Origin: Schoenoplectus triqueter
Taxonomy: Eukaryota > Streptophyta > Magnoliopsida > Poales > Cyperaceae
Reading direction: 5' to 3'
Length of the DNA stretch: 64,000 nt
NCBI GenBank assembly: GCA_964058805.1
Contig: CAXKVV010000277.1
Coordinates: 186,001 to 250,000 of the forward strand
Made by a program: the position numbers and the translations under genes. Positions 12,781 to 24,350 of this stretch are shown piece after piece; the stretch's first letter is position 1, and every line of letters starts with the position of its first letter. The notes under the pieces were generated by a model. The model was not told the origin of the DNA and ran no database searches. It saw nothing but the letters and a program-made list of their open reading frames with translations.

Positions 12781-13080
12781 ATTTAATTATATTATATTAT
12801 ATTATTATATTATGAATATAATTATGATTATATTATTATTATGATTATGATTTATTATTATTTTAATATTATGATGATTATTTATTATTATTATTATATT
12901 ATAATAATAATAATTATTATTATTATATTAACATCGCTATTATTATTATTATTATTATTATTATATTATCGTGTTATTAGATTACGACTATAATAATAAT
13001 TATTATATTATATTATGATTATAATTATAATTGTTCTTATTATATCATTATGATTACGATTATGATTATTATTATGTTTC
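12781..13080. repeat. ATT/TTA-rich imperfect microsatellite
   Basis: About 300 bp of ATT, TTA and TAT trinucleotides with interruptions such as ATTATG. Short pure runs occur (for example ATTATTATT near 12940). The frame starting at 13031 is a by-product of this repeat. Confidence 0.9.
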
Positions 13081-13950
13081 CTTTAAATATAAATTATTCT
13101 ATCACTCTTTCAAAATTATCATTCTTTTAAGATTATTCTTTAATTTGTCAAATGAATACATTAAGGTGATTGTCACTTTTGTTCGAAATAGCAAAATTAC
13201 ATCCGAAGGAAGCGTAATCGTTATATATTACAGTTAAAATGGATTCTATTTCTCACAATTTCTCAAAAGTATAAAAATTCATAACGAAATAAATGTTTCT
13301 GGACTAATTTCTTCTCATTATGGTCTCAAGTTCATGAATATTTTTTTTGTAAATGTCTACTATCGTGAATCATGATGTTTCTATGCGTGCAGATTTTTGA
13401 CACGGGAGTGCATACACTTGTCATCTATATATGCACTTTATTATATACATCAAGGTAGCGTTCTCGTTAGAAGAAAAAAAAAATCCATCGAAGTGAATTT
13501 GTTTTCCCACGAGAATAATACCGAATAGTACCGTCTAAAAACTGAAATAATAATAATAGTAGTTATTATCATTATTATTTTATATTATGATTTTAGTAAT
13601 TTTTAATATTAAAAGTTTATAAACACAGTGATAGAAATCTAAATACCTTGTTTGATCAATATTCCGTTAAACATATAATATGACTAAAACTCGAATATAA
13701 AGACCATTTCTTGAAATATAAACACGCATGACATTAATTTAATTGTAGATTAGAATAATCTTTATTTCATATTATGTACTGGGATAAATATCGGAACTTA
13801 GATATAGCCACCTTTTATTGAAATATAACATCGACCACACCAACTTAATCATTGATCCGATTATATCATGTTTGTATTATTTATCAGTATAAACACGTGA
13901 AACTTAAAAATAACTTCTTAATCAAATAGAAACACTTGAAATCTCTGTAG

Positions 13951-14372
13951 TAAGGCTGCAAACAATCAAATTGAATAAAATCAAACGCAAGCAAATTCGA
14001 GCTAAAATCAAAACGAGCTGGCTCGAATTCGAACTGAGATTGAGTTTTAGATGAGCACAATTATTATAATTTTATATCTATTTATATATAATCATAATAA
14101 TTATAGTTGAAATAATAGGTAAATAAGTATAATTTTCTATTTTTTATTATATTAATTATTCTATCTATATTTTACTGATTTTATAATCAAAATGTATTAA
14201 AATAACTAATATTAAATTATTTACGAGTCAAACTGTGATAAACCATTGAAAAAATATCGAATTTGAAATATATTGAGCTGCTAAAAATCAAAGTGAACTC
14301 AGACGAAACTGTTAAAGACTAATCAAACTCGAACGAACAACAAATCTCGAAGTTTTCTTCCGGTCTTATATA
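13951..14372. mobile_element. Possible hAT-like relic
   Basis: TAAGGCTGCAAACAATC at 13951 resembles hAT tips such as TAGGACTGTAAACTAG at the right end of the 22475 element. CGAGCT/AGCTCG and TCGAAC motifs follow, and the far end near 14340 carries inverted CTCGAACGAAC. CTCTGTAG (13943-13950) and CTCTGTGG (14373-14380) could be an eroded 8-bp duplication. Evidence is weak. Confidence 0.35.
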
Positions 14373-14380
14373 CTCTGTGG

Positions 14381-15237
14381 TGATTTCCATGTATAAACAC
14401 AGAAGGCTGCCTGCAAAGACTCTTGGTGCAGTGTGTTTCCAAACACGTGGCAGTTACAAAGAGCATTATTTCGTTTCTTGCTGTTTTTTATTTCGGTTGA
14501 CCGGTCAAACCTCTGTTGTCACTTGTTAATTACAAGTATTTCTTAACCTGTCGTTCAAATTATAAACACTTGAAATCTCTACAGTCACCCTATTTTATAC
14601 GCAAATGTTGATATAACTTTATAATACAGTGTGTGTTTGAAAAACTCAGAAAAATACTATATAAGATGTAAAAAAAAAAATCATAGAATTTGGTATTCTA
14701 AGAATAAAATACCAATATTTTTTTGATATTGAGGTGGCTGAATCATACTTAGCAAATGTTGACTTGTATCAATTGAATGGAATCAAACGCAACCAACTTC
14801 CTCGGTGATGGATTTGATTGGCATTTTTTTGTTCATATATTGGTACGAAAAAAAGAGCAATTTTAACGTATGAATTATATTGCTATAGTAACATCTTTGG
14901 TGTTTTCTTTTTAAATGTTCAATCAAAAGGTATAAATTATATTGCTATATTTAATTAATATCCTTATTTAACCTGGATAAGTATGATAACTCCCGGCCCT
15001 CCATTAAGATAACTTTAATGACTTCAATACAAAAATAATCCGATTATATTTTTATGTTGTACCATCTAGATGATTCAATAGTCAAAGCAATTACACGTTT
15101 TATTTCTAGTTCTAATAAATTTTAAATTTTGAAAATATGGAATTTTGCGATATCAATCCGTTATAATTAGTCCTGTAAGAAGGATATCCCAGCAATTTTT
15201 TTAAAAATAGAAAAATGAAAAAAAACTTTATATATAA
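14381..15237. other. Intergenic spacer
   Basis: AT-rich DNA with no recognisable gene or element. Confidence 0.4.
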
Positions 15238-15890
15238 TAGCATGTGTGAACTATTTTCTTTTCTGAACCAGATATAATGGTCTGAAATACAATTCTGAAC
15301 TAGGTTTTTTTTTTTTAAAAAAAGAAGAACAGATCCCTAGTCTGTAATCATATTATGGACCAGGTTTTTTATTTTTATTTTTTACGAAAGAGATAATCAT
15401 TTAACCATTATTTTCATATTATCACACTAATTTTATTTATAAGTAAATTAAATAATTATCATCTTATCACACTAAACAAAGGAAAATCAATTACCATAGT
15501 AAAAATATAATATAGACATAGAAAGTAATTGTGATCAAAGATAGATGATATCATAACAAAAGAAATATATAATAAATTACAAAATAAGTGTACTAGAAAT
15601 TTAGAGTTAATAATAATTAGATTAAATGAGAATAATTAATTATTACTAAAAGATAAAAATGTTAAATTATGAAAAATAAATAATAAATACAAATAAGTAA
15701 GAAGAAATAAAATAGATTTAGATTTAGCATAAATGATTCAGATTTAAAAAAAAGAAGTGGTTAAAAAGGCGTAAAAAATTGATCCATAATAGAATAAAAG
15801 GGGTCTATTTTTTTTTGAAAAAATCTGGTTCGAAAAATTTCCCGGCCACTATATCTGATTCAGAAAAGAATTTCGAATAATAGTGCATAT
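15238..15890. mobile_element. Inverted-repeat element, about 650 bp
   Basis: The left arm contains TTCTTTTCTGAACCAGATAT, TGAACTAGG with a T run, and GGACCAGG with a T run. The right arm has these inverted and in reverse order, including ATATCTGATTCAGAAAAGAA near 15850. The arms are about 150 bp and diverged. The core is AT-rich without an ORF. No convincing target duplication was found. Confidence 0.5.
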
Positions 15891-15914
15891 AAAAAATGGA
15901 TCAGTTATCTGAGT

Positions 15915-16255
15915 CCGATTATGGTGTTTTGCAAAGTATATAGTCGTTATGTGTTATGCGTTCTATTTTTTATTTCAATTTCTAAATAATTGATACAAAC
16001 CGTTCAATCTAATCTTCATATCAAAATTTATTAGTAAACTAAATTTTATATTTTTAGAAAATGATTTATCTGAGAATTCTGACTCATAAAAAATAATGAT
16101 TTTCACCCTCTCTAATAAAATATCAAATAAATTTTAAAAATTTAAAAATTAATGATTGAACGGTTTGAATCGATAATTTTTAATTTAAAATTAATAATAA
16201 AATGTAAAATACACAATGTTTTGTGCGTTATAAAATATCATAGCCTAATTCATGT
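15915..16255. mobile_element. MITE copy A of a two-copy family
   Basis: It shares with the element at 20000-20365 a left arm containing CAAACCGTTCAATCTAATCT and CAAAATTTATTAGT, and a right arm with TTGAACGGTTT. Both arms occur inverted within each copy, so the unit is a foldback of about 340 bp. The tip TATGGTGTTTTGCAAAGT is matched loosely by TATGATATTTTATAACG at the other end. Confidence 0.55.
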
Positions 16256-16674
16256 TATTATATATGAAAGTTTTTTTCAATTTTTTTTTAAAAAAAATTG
16301 ATACCCCAGTGCAGCGACATAATAGTTAATTGAATAAATGTAAATTGGAGAGGACACAAGGGCAATTTTACCGTACGGAGTGAGCACCTGCAAATGCAGT
16401 TGCAGGCATTTGTGAAGTGGGGCTCAGCGCATGTGAGGAGAGAGGCCCAATCACTTAATCTGGGGCTCTGAAGAGGCGCACTTCCTGGCCTATCTGTCTA
16501 TCACGCCTCCAGTTTTCCTTTGTTTGTACTGCTGATGTACTGGTATACGGTCATTTAAATAATTTTGCTCTTTAGTACTGACAAGGCTAGGGGTAGCTTT
16601 TGTAGCAGTCACATGGCTGTGCATGCATCTCAAAAGACGCGATCGTAATTATGCCTGACAGCCTGAGCAAGCAG
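16256..16674. other. Higher-GC spacer before the tandem repeat
   Basis: A stretch of about 300 bp (16340-16670) has clearly higher GC than its surroundings but no open frame with recognisable homology. It could be a remnant of a lost gene or promoter. Confidence 0.3.
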
Positions 16675-16828
16675 CCAAGCAGCACTCTGTGTCCATCAAT
16701 ATCTTTTATTAATTACTAGTTATATACCTCCAAGCAGCACTCTGTGTCCATCAATATCTTTTATTAATTACTAGTTATATACCTCCAAGCAGCACTCTGT
16801 GTCCATCAATATCTTTTATTAATTACTT
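16675..16828. repeat. Tandem repeat, 55-bp unit, 2.8 copies
   Basis: The unit begins CCAAGCAGCACTCTGTGTCC and ends CTAGTTATATACCT. Copies start at 16675, 16730 and 16785. The first two are identical by eye and the third breaks off after about 44 bp with one change, so this is a recent triplication. Confidence 0.95.
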
Positions 16829-16839
16829 GTTGGAGGAGA

Positions 16840-17290
16840 CTTTTTATTTAAATAATAAAATATCATAAAATAAAAACTTTATATTTATTTACTATTAAAT
16901 TATAAATTCATCAAATTATAGAGAAAACTTATAATAAGGACTATATTTAATTTTGGATGAGATTTTTGCACAATAAGAGTTAATTATTTATGATTTTTAT
17001 GGCAAGAAAAGTAAATTATTTTAACATATATTATCACCATTAATTTCTTATCAAATATGCACAAAGTTTCTAAATAAAAAAAATAATATTATGGAAATAA
17101 TATATGGGAAAAAATGGAGAGAAAAAGAGCATCAATGGACCCGATCATATACGTTCAATCAACCAAAAATAAATATTATCTGTCTAATTGAGGGATAAAA
17201 TGAGTATAATAAAAAATATCATGACAAAAAAGACCCTCTAATTCTTAAATAATTTATATAATAATATAGATATAGATAATTCTAGTAAGT
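16840..17290 (-). mobile_element. Helitron-like non-autonomous element, reverse copy
   Basis: Read on the minus strand from about 17285, it starts TCTATATTATTATATAAA and continues with TTAAGAATTAGAGGGTC, CCCTCAATTAGACAGATAAT and GTATATGATCGGGTCCATTG. The plus-strand sequence at 37991-38466 runs in the same order. The two are therefore inverted copies of one dispersed family of about 450 bp. The Helitron assignment rests on the TCTATACTATTATA-type start and absence of target duplication; the 3' hairpin and CTRR end are not clear here. Confidence 0.5.
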
Positions 17291-17349
17291 AATTCCGGGC
17301 AGCCGGACCACTCCTTTCTTGTACAATTAAGGTAGAGTAGTCAATGACA

Positions 17350-17880
17350 CTCTTTTGATCATTTTATCTAATAAGATGAGTATGAATAATATTTTATTTT
17401 CATTATGTCATCGGATATGGATATAAATAAGAAGTTATTTTGTTAACTTATTGGGTATAGATATGAGTAAAGGGTTTTCGTTATCCATTATCCATTGGAT
17501 ACATTATATAAATATATATAGTTAAATATATATAAATATAATTATTTTATACTTTTAATAAATATATATAGTTAATTATATAAATATATATAGTAGTAAG
17601 TATGTTTTTTATGACAATTAATATGAAAAAATTATATGATTTTTGTTATATCTAAAATGTTAATTATTATTATACTTTATTTGTATATTTATTTAATATT
17701 GTTTATTTGTTTATATCATATAATTTTTTGATTGATTTTTTTTTATCTGTTATCTATCGTTATCCGAAAATTTTTGTTGGGTAAAGGTAGATATGGATAA
17801 TATATGAATAAATATTTTTTAATAGATATGAATATAAAAAAACCTTCACCCACACCCTACCCTACCCATTTACTATCTAG
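17350..17880. mobile_element. Probable old hAT fragment
   Basis: Motifs such as GGATATGGATATAAATA and TTATCCATTATCCATTGGAT repeat those in the hAT element at 36977-37727, and the right side ends with CACCCACACCCTACCCTACC. No matching left tip or duplication was found. Confidence 0.35.
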
Positions 17881-18352
17881 GGTAATGCAATTGGATGTTA
17901 ATGGGTTTAATATTGGTAGAATTTGATCTGACCCGATAAGGAGGGAGGGACTTTGTGGAGTGGATTGGTCTGGAAAATAATATAGCGGTCTATTTGAGTA
18001 GCTTGTATTGTATCAATTATCAGATAATAAATATCTACGCTCCATGTCAAAATAATTTATACATACGCATTATATCTCATATCGTGCATCGCATCAATTG
18101 ATGTATGATACTGGAACCTTTATTCTTATTTTAATCCGTGGAGTTTGCTATGTATCTATTTTTTAAATTAAAAGAACATGTACTTACGGATATAATATTT
18201 CAATTTACAAGAATAAAAGTACGAGAAAAATCATTCTATTGTTTCTTAAATTATAGAAGTTATTTTGAAATAATCGCAATATAAACTTCACTGGCGGCAT
18301 GATAAGTGATTATAAAGAACAAAACCTCACAGATATTTTCATCTAGTACGTG

Positions 18353-18679
18353 CAGAGGTGGCAATCGGGCGGGGCGGGTCGGGTCGGGTCGGGTCGGGTT
18401 CGGGTTTGGGTCGGGCGGGTCGGGTCGGTTTGACTTTCTGAAAGAAATTGGGTCGGGCCGGGTCGGGTCAATTTACATGTTGTTTTTTTTCAGATCGTTG
18501 ATAGATTTCGATTGGATTGAAGGCCATTTGATCTTGGGTCGGGTCGAGTCAGGTCGGATTCGGGTCGGGTCGGGTTAGTTTGACTTTCTTTAATGTTCCT
18601 AAAAAATCGGATCAAGTCGGGTTCGTATCCGGGCGGATCGGGCGGGTTCGTCGGGTCGGGTCGAATTCTGCCACCTCTG
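18353..18679. mobile_element. hAT-type MITE, 327 bp, perfect 8-bp duplication
   Basis: The tips CAGAGGTGGCAAT and, inverted, CAGAGGTGGCAGA delimit the element. Both sides carry AGTACGTG (18345-18352 and 18680-18687) without mismatch. Each arm is an array of GGGTC/GGGTCG units. Two open frames across it (18306-18578 and 18593-18817) are low-complexity Gly/Arg/Ser readings of these units, not genes. The perfect duplication points to a fairly recent insertion. Confidence 0.9.
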
Positions 18680-18687
18680 AGTACGTG

Positions 18688-19499
18688 TTATGTACCTAGC
18701 AATACACCATGTATTTTTAATATTTTATCGGTATGCTCATTCGGTTTTGATTCAATTAGACTATTAATATTTGTATGTTATCCAATAAATTCTATTCTGT
18801 GGCAGAGCTTGATTTAAAATCATAAAGCTAAAAATATTTTTATATATTATCATAATTATACTATGAATATAATAAATCTTTAACAAGTATATTAAATTTC
18901 TGCCGCGGTAATCTAATAGAATTATAGGAAGTATCAAACGGCGATAGCGATGAACTAATAATTGTTTGGCCGATAATTAAGGATACAACGCGTACAAAAC
19001 AATTTTTTTTTGTTAATGGATGCTGAAAATATTTCTATTCTAGCTGTATCCAATTGATCACAAAATTATCATTTTTCTCTAAAAAAGTCAAGGACAGGAT
19101 AATGCATTTCAATCCCAACATATCACGCTTATCAGGTATCCGCTCCTACAAATACGCCAAGCACTTCACTATTAATTAAGACTTCTAAATTTAAGGAATT
19201 ACACATGCACAAACACCCAGATCAGTCGGACAAGTATCCTCTATATTTCTTTAATACTTAAACTTAAACGTACAACGGACAGTTTTATAGTGAAAATAAT
19301 ATTTTGGTCAGAGAAATAAGATTATGGACAGTATTTAAATTCAGTAAGGATCGTTTACTGTTCAACCTAAAAAATATTATAAAAATTACAGTAGCATAGA
19401 AGATGTGAATTCGGTCGGTCGTTGCTTTGCTTAAATCAAAGGATTTTTTTTCCCGAATGGTGGTTGCAGAACTCGCTGTAGTATGGATTGGATCATTCA
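18688..19499. other. Intergenic spacer
   Basis: No gene or element boundary recognised. Confidence 0.4.
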
Positions 19500-19508
19500 A
19501 GCATTGCA

Positions 19509-19868
19509 CAGATTTTTTATGTATAATAATTATAATAAAGATATTATTAATAATAAGAGTGATAAAAGTAAAATTTTAAATCTATGAATGGCAGCGCGCC
19601 ACTGTCAGTAACGTCTTTGTGTAAGTGTGTCACTATCAGTGTCGTGTTTGCCTAAAAACGGATTTTTGATCACTATAAATATACATATAAGTATCTATCC
19701 GTGCGGTTGTTATTTGTAGGAGACAAACAAACAACTCCCAGTGACGCGTTTCAGTAAAGACGTCACTGTCAGTAACGAGCTGTCATTCGTAGATTAAATT
19801 TTTTTATTTTTATTACTCTTATTATTAATAATATGATTATTATAATTATCATATATAAAAAAAATCTG
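19509..19868. mobile_element. Mutator-type MITE, 360 bp, GC-rich core
   Basis: Both tips read CAGATTTTTT, and the inverted arms of about 60 bp contain ATTATTAATAATAAGAGT. A perfect 9-bp duplication AGCATTGCA sits at 19500-19508 and 19869-19877. The AT-rich arms enclose a GC-rich core with CACTGTCAGT motifs joined to CG-rich blocks. The tip CAGATTTTTT matches the right tip of the transposase-bearing Mutator-like element at 59196-60962, which suggests a related mobilising family. Confidence 0.85.
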
Positions 19869-19999
19869 AGCATTGCACGCTTGAAACATGACATAATTGT
19901 TTTAATTTTGATAACGAGAATTTTTGCTCCCCAAAAATCTCATTGCAACCTTTTCAACCTCCGACCTCGCATATGAAATATATATATATAATTAGGCTG

Positions 20000-20365
20000 C
20001 GATGCTTTACAAAGTACAAAAACGTTGTGTGTTTTACGCTTTATTTTTAATTTTAAGTCAAAAATGATCGATCCAAACCGCTCAATCTAATCTCCATATC
20101 AAAATTTATTAGTCAACTAAATTTTATATTTTTTTGAAATTTATTTGCTATTTTTTAGATAGGGTGAAAACCATCATTTTTGAATGAACCAAAATTCTCA
20201 AATTAAGTCATTTTCTCCTCATTAAAAAATAGTAAAAAAATTCTAAAAATAAAAAAATTTGGTTTACTAATAGATTTTTATATGAAAATTAAATTGAACG
20301 GTTTAGATAGATCATTTCTGACTTGAAATTAAAAATAGAATGCAAAACACTATAATCACTCTCTC
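20000..20365. mobile_element. MITE copy B of a two-copy family
   Basis: It corresponds arm by arm to 15915-16255: CAAACCGCTCAATCTAATCT and CAAAATTTATTAGT on the left, TTGAACGGTTT on the right. The tips contain GGCTGCGATGCTTTACAAAG on the left and GCAAAACACTATAAT on the right. Internally it folds back over most of its length. Confidence 0.55.
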
Positions 20366-20640
20366 TCTCTATATATCTGATTTCTTTATTGATATTTATT
20401 AATTTAATCGTTTTTCCCTCCCTGTCACCTGTTAATTCTGCTGATAAAATCAAAACCATTATTACATCTTTCTCTGGTCACCGTACATTCATATTGATAT
20501 ACTCGGGCTCCCCCTTTCCCTCGGGGGAGAACTGAAACTTATTTTATGAAAGGCTACTCCAAAGCATTAATAAAAGCTTTCTCGGACAAAACACAGGATA
20601 TCATTGAAACTGTAAGAGAAACTCCAGTTTTTATAATAAT
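20366..20640. other. Spacer between MITEs
   Basis: AT-rich with a CT-rich patch. No feature recognised. Confidence 0.35.
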
Positions 20641-20991
20641 AAGTTTTATTAAATTAATATTATTAAAAATAAGAGTGAGAAACATAAAATTTTAAATATA
20701 CGAATGGCAGCGCGCCATTGTCAGTGGCGCGGACGAAACACGTGACTGTTAGTGGCGCGTTTCATTATTTTTAGGAAACGCGTCACTGTCAGTGACGTGC
20801 TTCGTCCAAACCCCGCGCAAGTGAGATGGAGAGGCGCTGCGCGTTTTGTATATATAAATAGCAAATGCGCCACTGTCAGTGGCGCGTTTCGTAAAAATAA
20901 TGAAACACACCACTGACAGTGACGCGCTGAGTATATTTAAAATTTTACATTTCTCACTCTTATTTTTAATAATATTAATTTAATAAAACTT
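20641..20991. mobile_element. Foldback MITE with GCGCCACTGTCAGTGGCGC core
   Basis: Arms AAGTTTTATTAAATTAATAT and its inverse enclose a core holding five copies of a GC-rich palindrome centred on CACTGTCAGTG, the best being GCGCCACTGTCAGTGGCGCG near 20868. AGAGTGAGAAA and AAATTTTAAATAT are inverted on the two sides. The core motif is shared with the element at 19509, so these are sister families. Target duplication not found; true ends may lie a few tens of bases further out. Confidence 0.65.
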
Positions 20992-21929
20992 AAATGGAAC
21001 AGAGGAACTGCCGAGCAGGTATTCGCGAAAGGTCAGTACCACAGATCAACACACCAATAGTTAACATCAGCAGTTTTTGTTCTCTTCTATTTTCACCTTC
21101 TTTTCTCTTCTATTTTTCCACTGTCATTTTCTTCTTGTATCTTTTCTTCATTTGTTATTTTCATGTACATTGATTACATTTTGTGATCCCATTTAATAAA
21201 AATTAATTCTCATCTTTTTCTCAATTTTTTTTTGAATAAGTCCACTTTTAATATGAATTGTTTACCCTGTGATGGGGACATTCTCATTAATTACTCTTCC
21301 TTTTGTGAAGGCTGATTTAACTAAAGAGATGATTGTTGCGAAAACGGGTTTGAAACGAGTTGCTATTATTTTTATGAACAAGCTGTACAACACCGAACAA
21401 GCGCTAATGGTCTGAATTCACTGTCTGCTTGAGTTTGCTGATTTTGAAATGAGAACTAAATTGCATGCCATCCATCAGTTGGATTCAATTATCAGTACAT
21501 CCATTATGAAAATTCCGAATCTAAATTCAACCCGTTATAAGATTAAACAGATACACTGAAGTGGTATATTGAACATGTGCATTGAAGGGGTGTATTGAGC
21601 AGATACATTGACTTATAAATATACACCAGTATACTCTCTCCCATTTTTATCAGAAAAAATGAATCTGTCACTATTATCAGAGAGAGAGAAAAAAAAGATA
21701 CTCTATTAAGACTTAAATAATTTAGATTGTAGAAAAAGCAAAGTTTCCGGTTTCGGCTTGTGATTTCTTACAAAACAGTGATATTGTTGTATTGGTCAGA
21801 ACAGCTCCCGCACGAAAATTAACGGAGCAACTTGTAAATTTTATCTGTTAAATATTACACATTCTTTTGGGAGTTTTCTCTTCATAAAAGTTGTTTGGAT
21901 CTTTTTGACTAAATCAGGGCCGATGGTGG
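20992..21929. other. Intergenic spacer
   Basis: CT-rich and AT-rich DNA with no recognised gene. Confidence 0.4.
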
Positions 21930-22205
21930 CCGAATAGTGACAAAATTCGTGAATAATTCTATAAAGTGCATTATTTTGATCAAAAAATATTTTATTCGCG
22001 AATTATTGGACCAAAAGACACATTATATATTATTTTAAATGATATTTTATATTTTATAATATATTTATATTATTTTATTATTATAATATATATTTTATTA
22101 ATATTATATAAAACAAACTATTCCCGAATTGTACTGTATTATACCCGAACGTCGAATTTTTGAGCTCGCCGAACATTTCCCGAATCACGAACTTGTCAGA
22201 TGGGT
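21930..22205. mobile_element. Probable hAT MITE related to 55.9 kb
   Basis: TAGTGACAAAATTCGTGAAT on the left and inverted CACGAACTTGTC on the right, plus AATATTTTATTCGCGAATTA inside, match features of the better-delimited element at 55879-56207. No clear duplication remains. Confidence 0.5.
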
Positions 22206-22466
22206 CATATTTTTTGTAAAAATTGTACTGCTTAACCATATACTTGATGGATCCTTTGATTTATTACTGTATGGGCTAGTGGTGGGTTTTCTGATATGTA
22301 GAGGTATTGAAGTGTGAAATGAGTAAGGAACGAATATCTTTATCAGAATGAGCTCATGTGTTATCTTCTCTTTGAAGGTTTGTGATGTTGTTCTTTTTTT
22401 CTTTTTTCTTTTTGTGAATCAACAATCGTGCTTGTAGTATGGAAACAAATACGAAATAGGGAACGC
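22206..22466. other. Spacer
   Basis: No feature seen apart from ordinary AT-rich sequence. Confidence 0.3.
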
Positions 22467-22474
22467 CACAAATT

Positions 22475-23413
22475 TAGGGGTCGACTCGTGGCTCGAGATC
22501 AAATTTTGCTCGTTCGTAAGTGAACCGGACAATTAAAGGAGTTGAGCTCAAGTTTAACATGACTTAATTTACTAAGCTCATTTGACTTATTGAAATATTA
22601 TTTTATATTATTTTATTATAATTTTACTGTATTACATATATGTAATTAATATGAGACGTATCAAGTCATTATATGAAATATGTGTTAAAAAATATTAGTA
22701 TTTGTTTTCGTTCGTTTTATATAATTTTTTTGTTAAATATTAATTATTAAGCGAGCTGTTAATGGATCAACTTGACTTGTCCTTTAACTTAACAAATTGA
22801 TCACAAGACAACATTATTGGCTCAGAATCAGAGTAGTTAATGAGTTAGCTCGGTTCATTAAGCTAATGATTTAAGTACGAGTTTGACCCAAATAAGATTG
22901 TAAACGAGCCGAGTTCGTGCTCGTCTCATTAGCTTAACGAGTTAAGTCGAACTGACTTGTTACAACTTTCAAGTCAAAAGTTTTTACTTGAAATCGATTT
23001 ATTATGTTAATAAGCTGACCTAATAGACTTATTAAGTATCATATAATAATTAATAATGTTTTTATTTAAATTTATATAAAAAATAATAAAATAATTATTA
23101 GCAATATATTTCATAAATATAATACATATCATATTATAAACTATTTATTATACTAAAAATTAATAAAATAGTATGAATAATAAATATTAGACATTTACCG
23201 AGCTAAACGAACTTAACCAGTCGAGCCAACCAAATTCAAACTTATTTCATAAACTTAATGAGTTTAAAGAGCCAGTTTATAAACCGCTCAATTCATTAAC
23301 GAACAAATCAATAGCGAGTCAATTCCGAATGAGTTACGAACTAGTGCTGAGCTATAAACTTCTCTGTTGGTCCTAGATACAATTCGGCTGGACTTAACTA
23401 GTTTACAGTCCTA
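22475..23413. mobile_element. Non-autonomous hAT element, 939 bp
   Basis: The left tip is TAGGGGTCGACTCGTGG and the inverted right tip is TAGGACTGTAAACTAG. Flanking octamers CACAAATT (22467-22474) and CACAAATC (23414-23421) match at 7 of 8 bases. The subterminal zones are rich in GCTCG/CGAGC and TTAACGAGTT-type motifs in both orientations. No transposase frame remains. Confidence 0.7.
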
Positions 23414-23740
23414 CACAAATCAATCACCTTTTTTTATCCACCATTGAGTGAAAAATATGAAATGGAAGATAACATAGTCCTGTTATCTACGAAGAATAAG
23501 AGCTAAGATGGTTCCGATTTTGGATAGACTCCTTTCAGCCCTCTTTGGATAATGTAGGCTCAAATTTATAGAAAACGGCTGTTAATGAGTTGTAGTCAAT
23601 TGTCAGTGCATGCAGAGTAGTTTTCAACTCGTACCTTCTCGGCCCATAGATGCAGTTTCAACCTAAATAGCGGATTAATGACAGCGAGGCTAATTAATCA
23701 GAGGCTTGTTTTTTTACGCCACTGCATGCAGTGGAGGTTC

Positions 23741-24350
23741 GAGATTTTTTTATTTAAGTAAATAAAATAAATAATATAGCAAATTGGTCATATCTCTCCT
23801 CACTTTTGCATTTATAGCGAGACCCGAGTTTGAAACTCGGGTCCGATTTTTTTTTTACACAGAAACGAAAGAAAAAAAAACCGGACCCGAGTTTCAAACT
23901 CGGGTCCAGGTAAATGTTTTTTTTACGTTTTCAATATTATTAAGTTAGTTTGTTATTATGTTATATGAAATTAATTATGTTATATAAATAATTATTATGT
24001 GATATGAAATTATATTGGATAAATGATTATTATGTTATATAAAAATTATTATTATTTTTTTGTTGTTAATGATTTAAAAATTATTATGTTAATGTAAAAA
24101 ATTGATATAAAATTGATATAAAGAACAGTCGATGTAAAACTATATATAAGAACAGTCTAAAAAAGTCGATACAAACAACAGTCTAAAAAAAATACATCAA
24201 CGCCTACGAAACATCCTCCGAATGAGAGACGGACTATACGTGTCTCTCGGCTGAATTTCACGGCGAGGATGCTCGTGTCTTGCGTCCGGCGGTGCCTGCG
24301 TCTCGGGCACTCGGGTGAACGGACCAAGAGTGTCATACGATGAATCAAAT
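23741..24350. mobile_element. Mutator-like element, left terminus with twin palindromes
   Basis: GAGATTTTTTTATTTAAGTA, then ATATAGCAAATTGGTCAT, CTCTCCTCACTTTTGCA and two palindromes GACCCGAGTTTGAAACTCGG (23821 and 23883) run in the same order as the left end of the element at 59196. AT-rich DNA follows, then a GC-rich block (24190-24340). On the minus strand that block is open and in one frame is rich in Pro, Arg and His (PPDARHEHPRREIQPRD). It could be the tail of an element-borne gene, but I recognise no family. The opposite terminus was not found. Confidence 0.6.

Noticed and set aside
18306..18817. Gly/Arg/Ser-rich ORFs resembling RNA-binding proteins
   Set aside because: They are translations of GGGTC repeats inside the hAT MITE at 18353-18679.
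24157..24348. 63-codon minus-strand ORF considered as a gene
   Set aside because: Its reading changes character by frame; an alternative frame is Pro/Arg-rich. It is kept only as part of the Mutator-like terminus entry.
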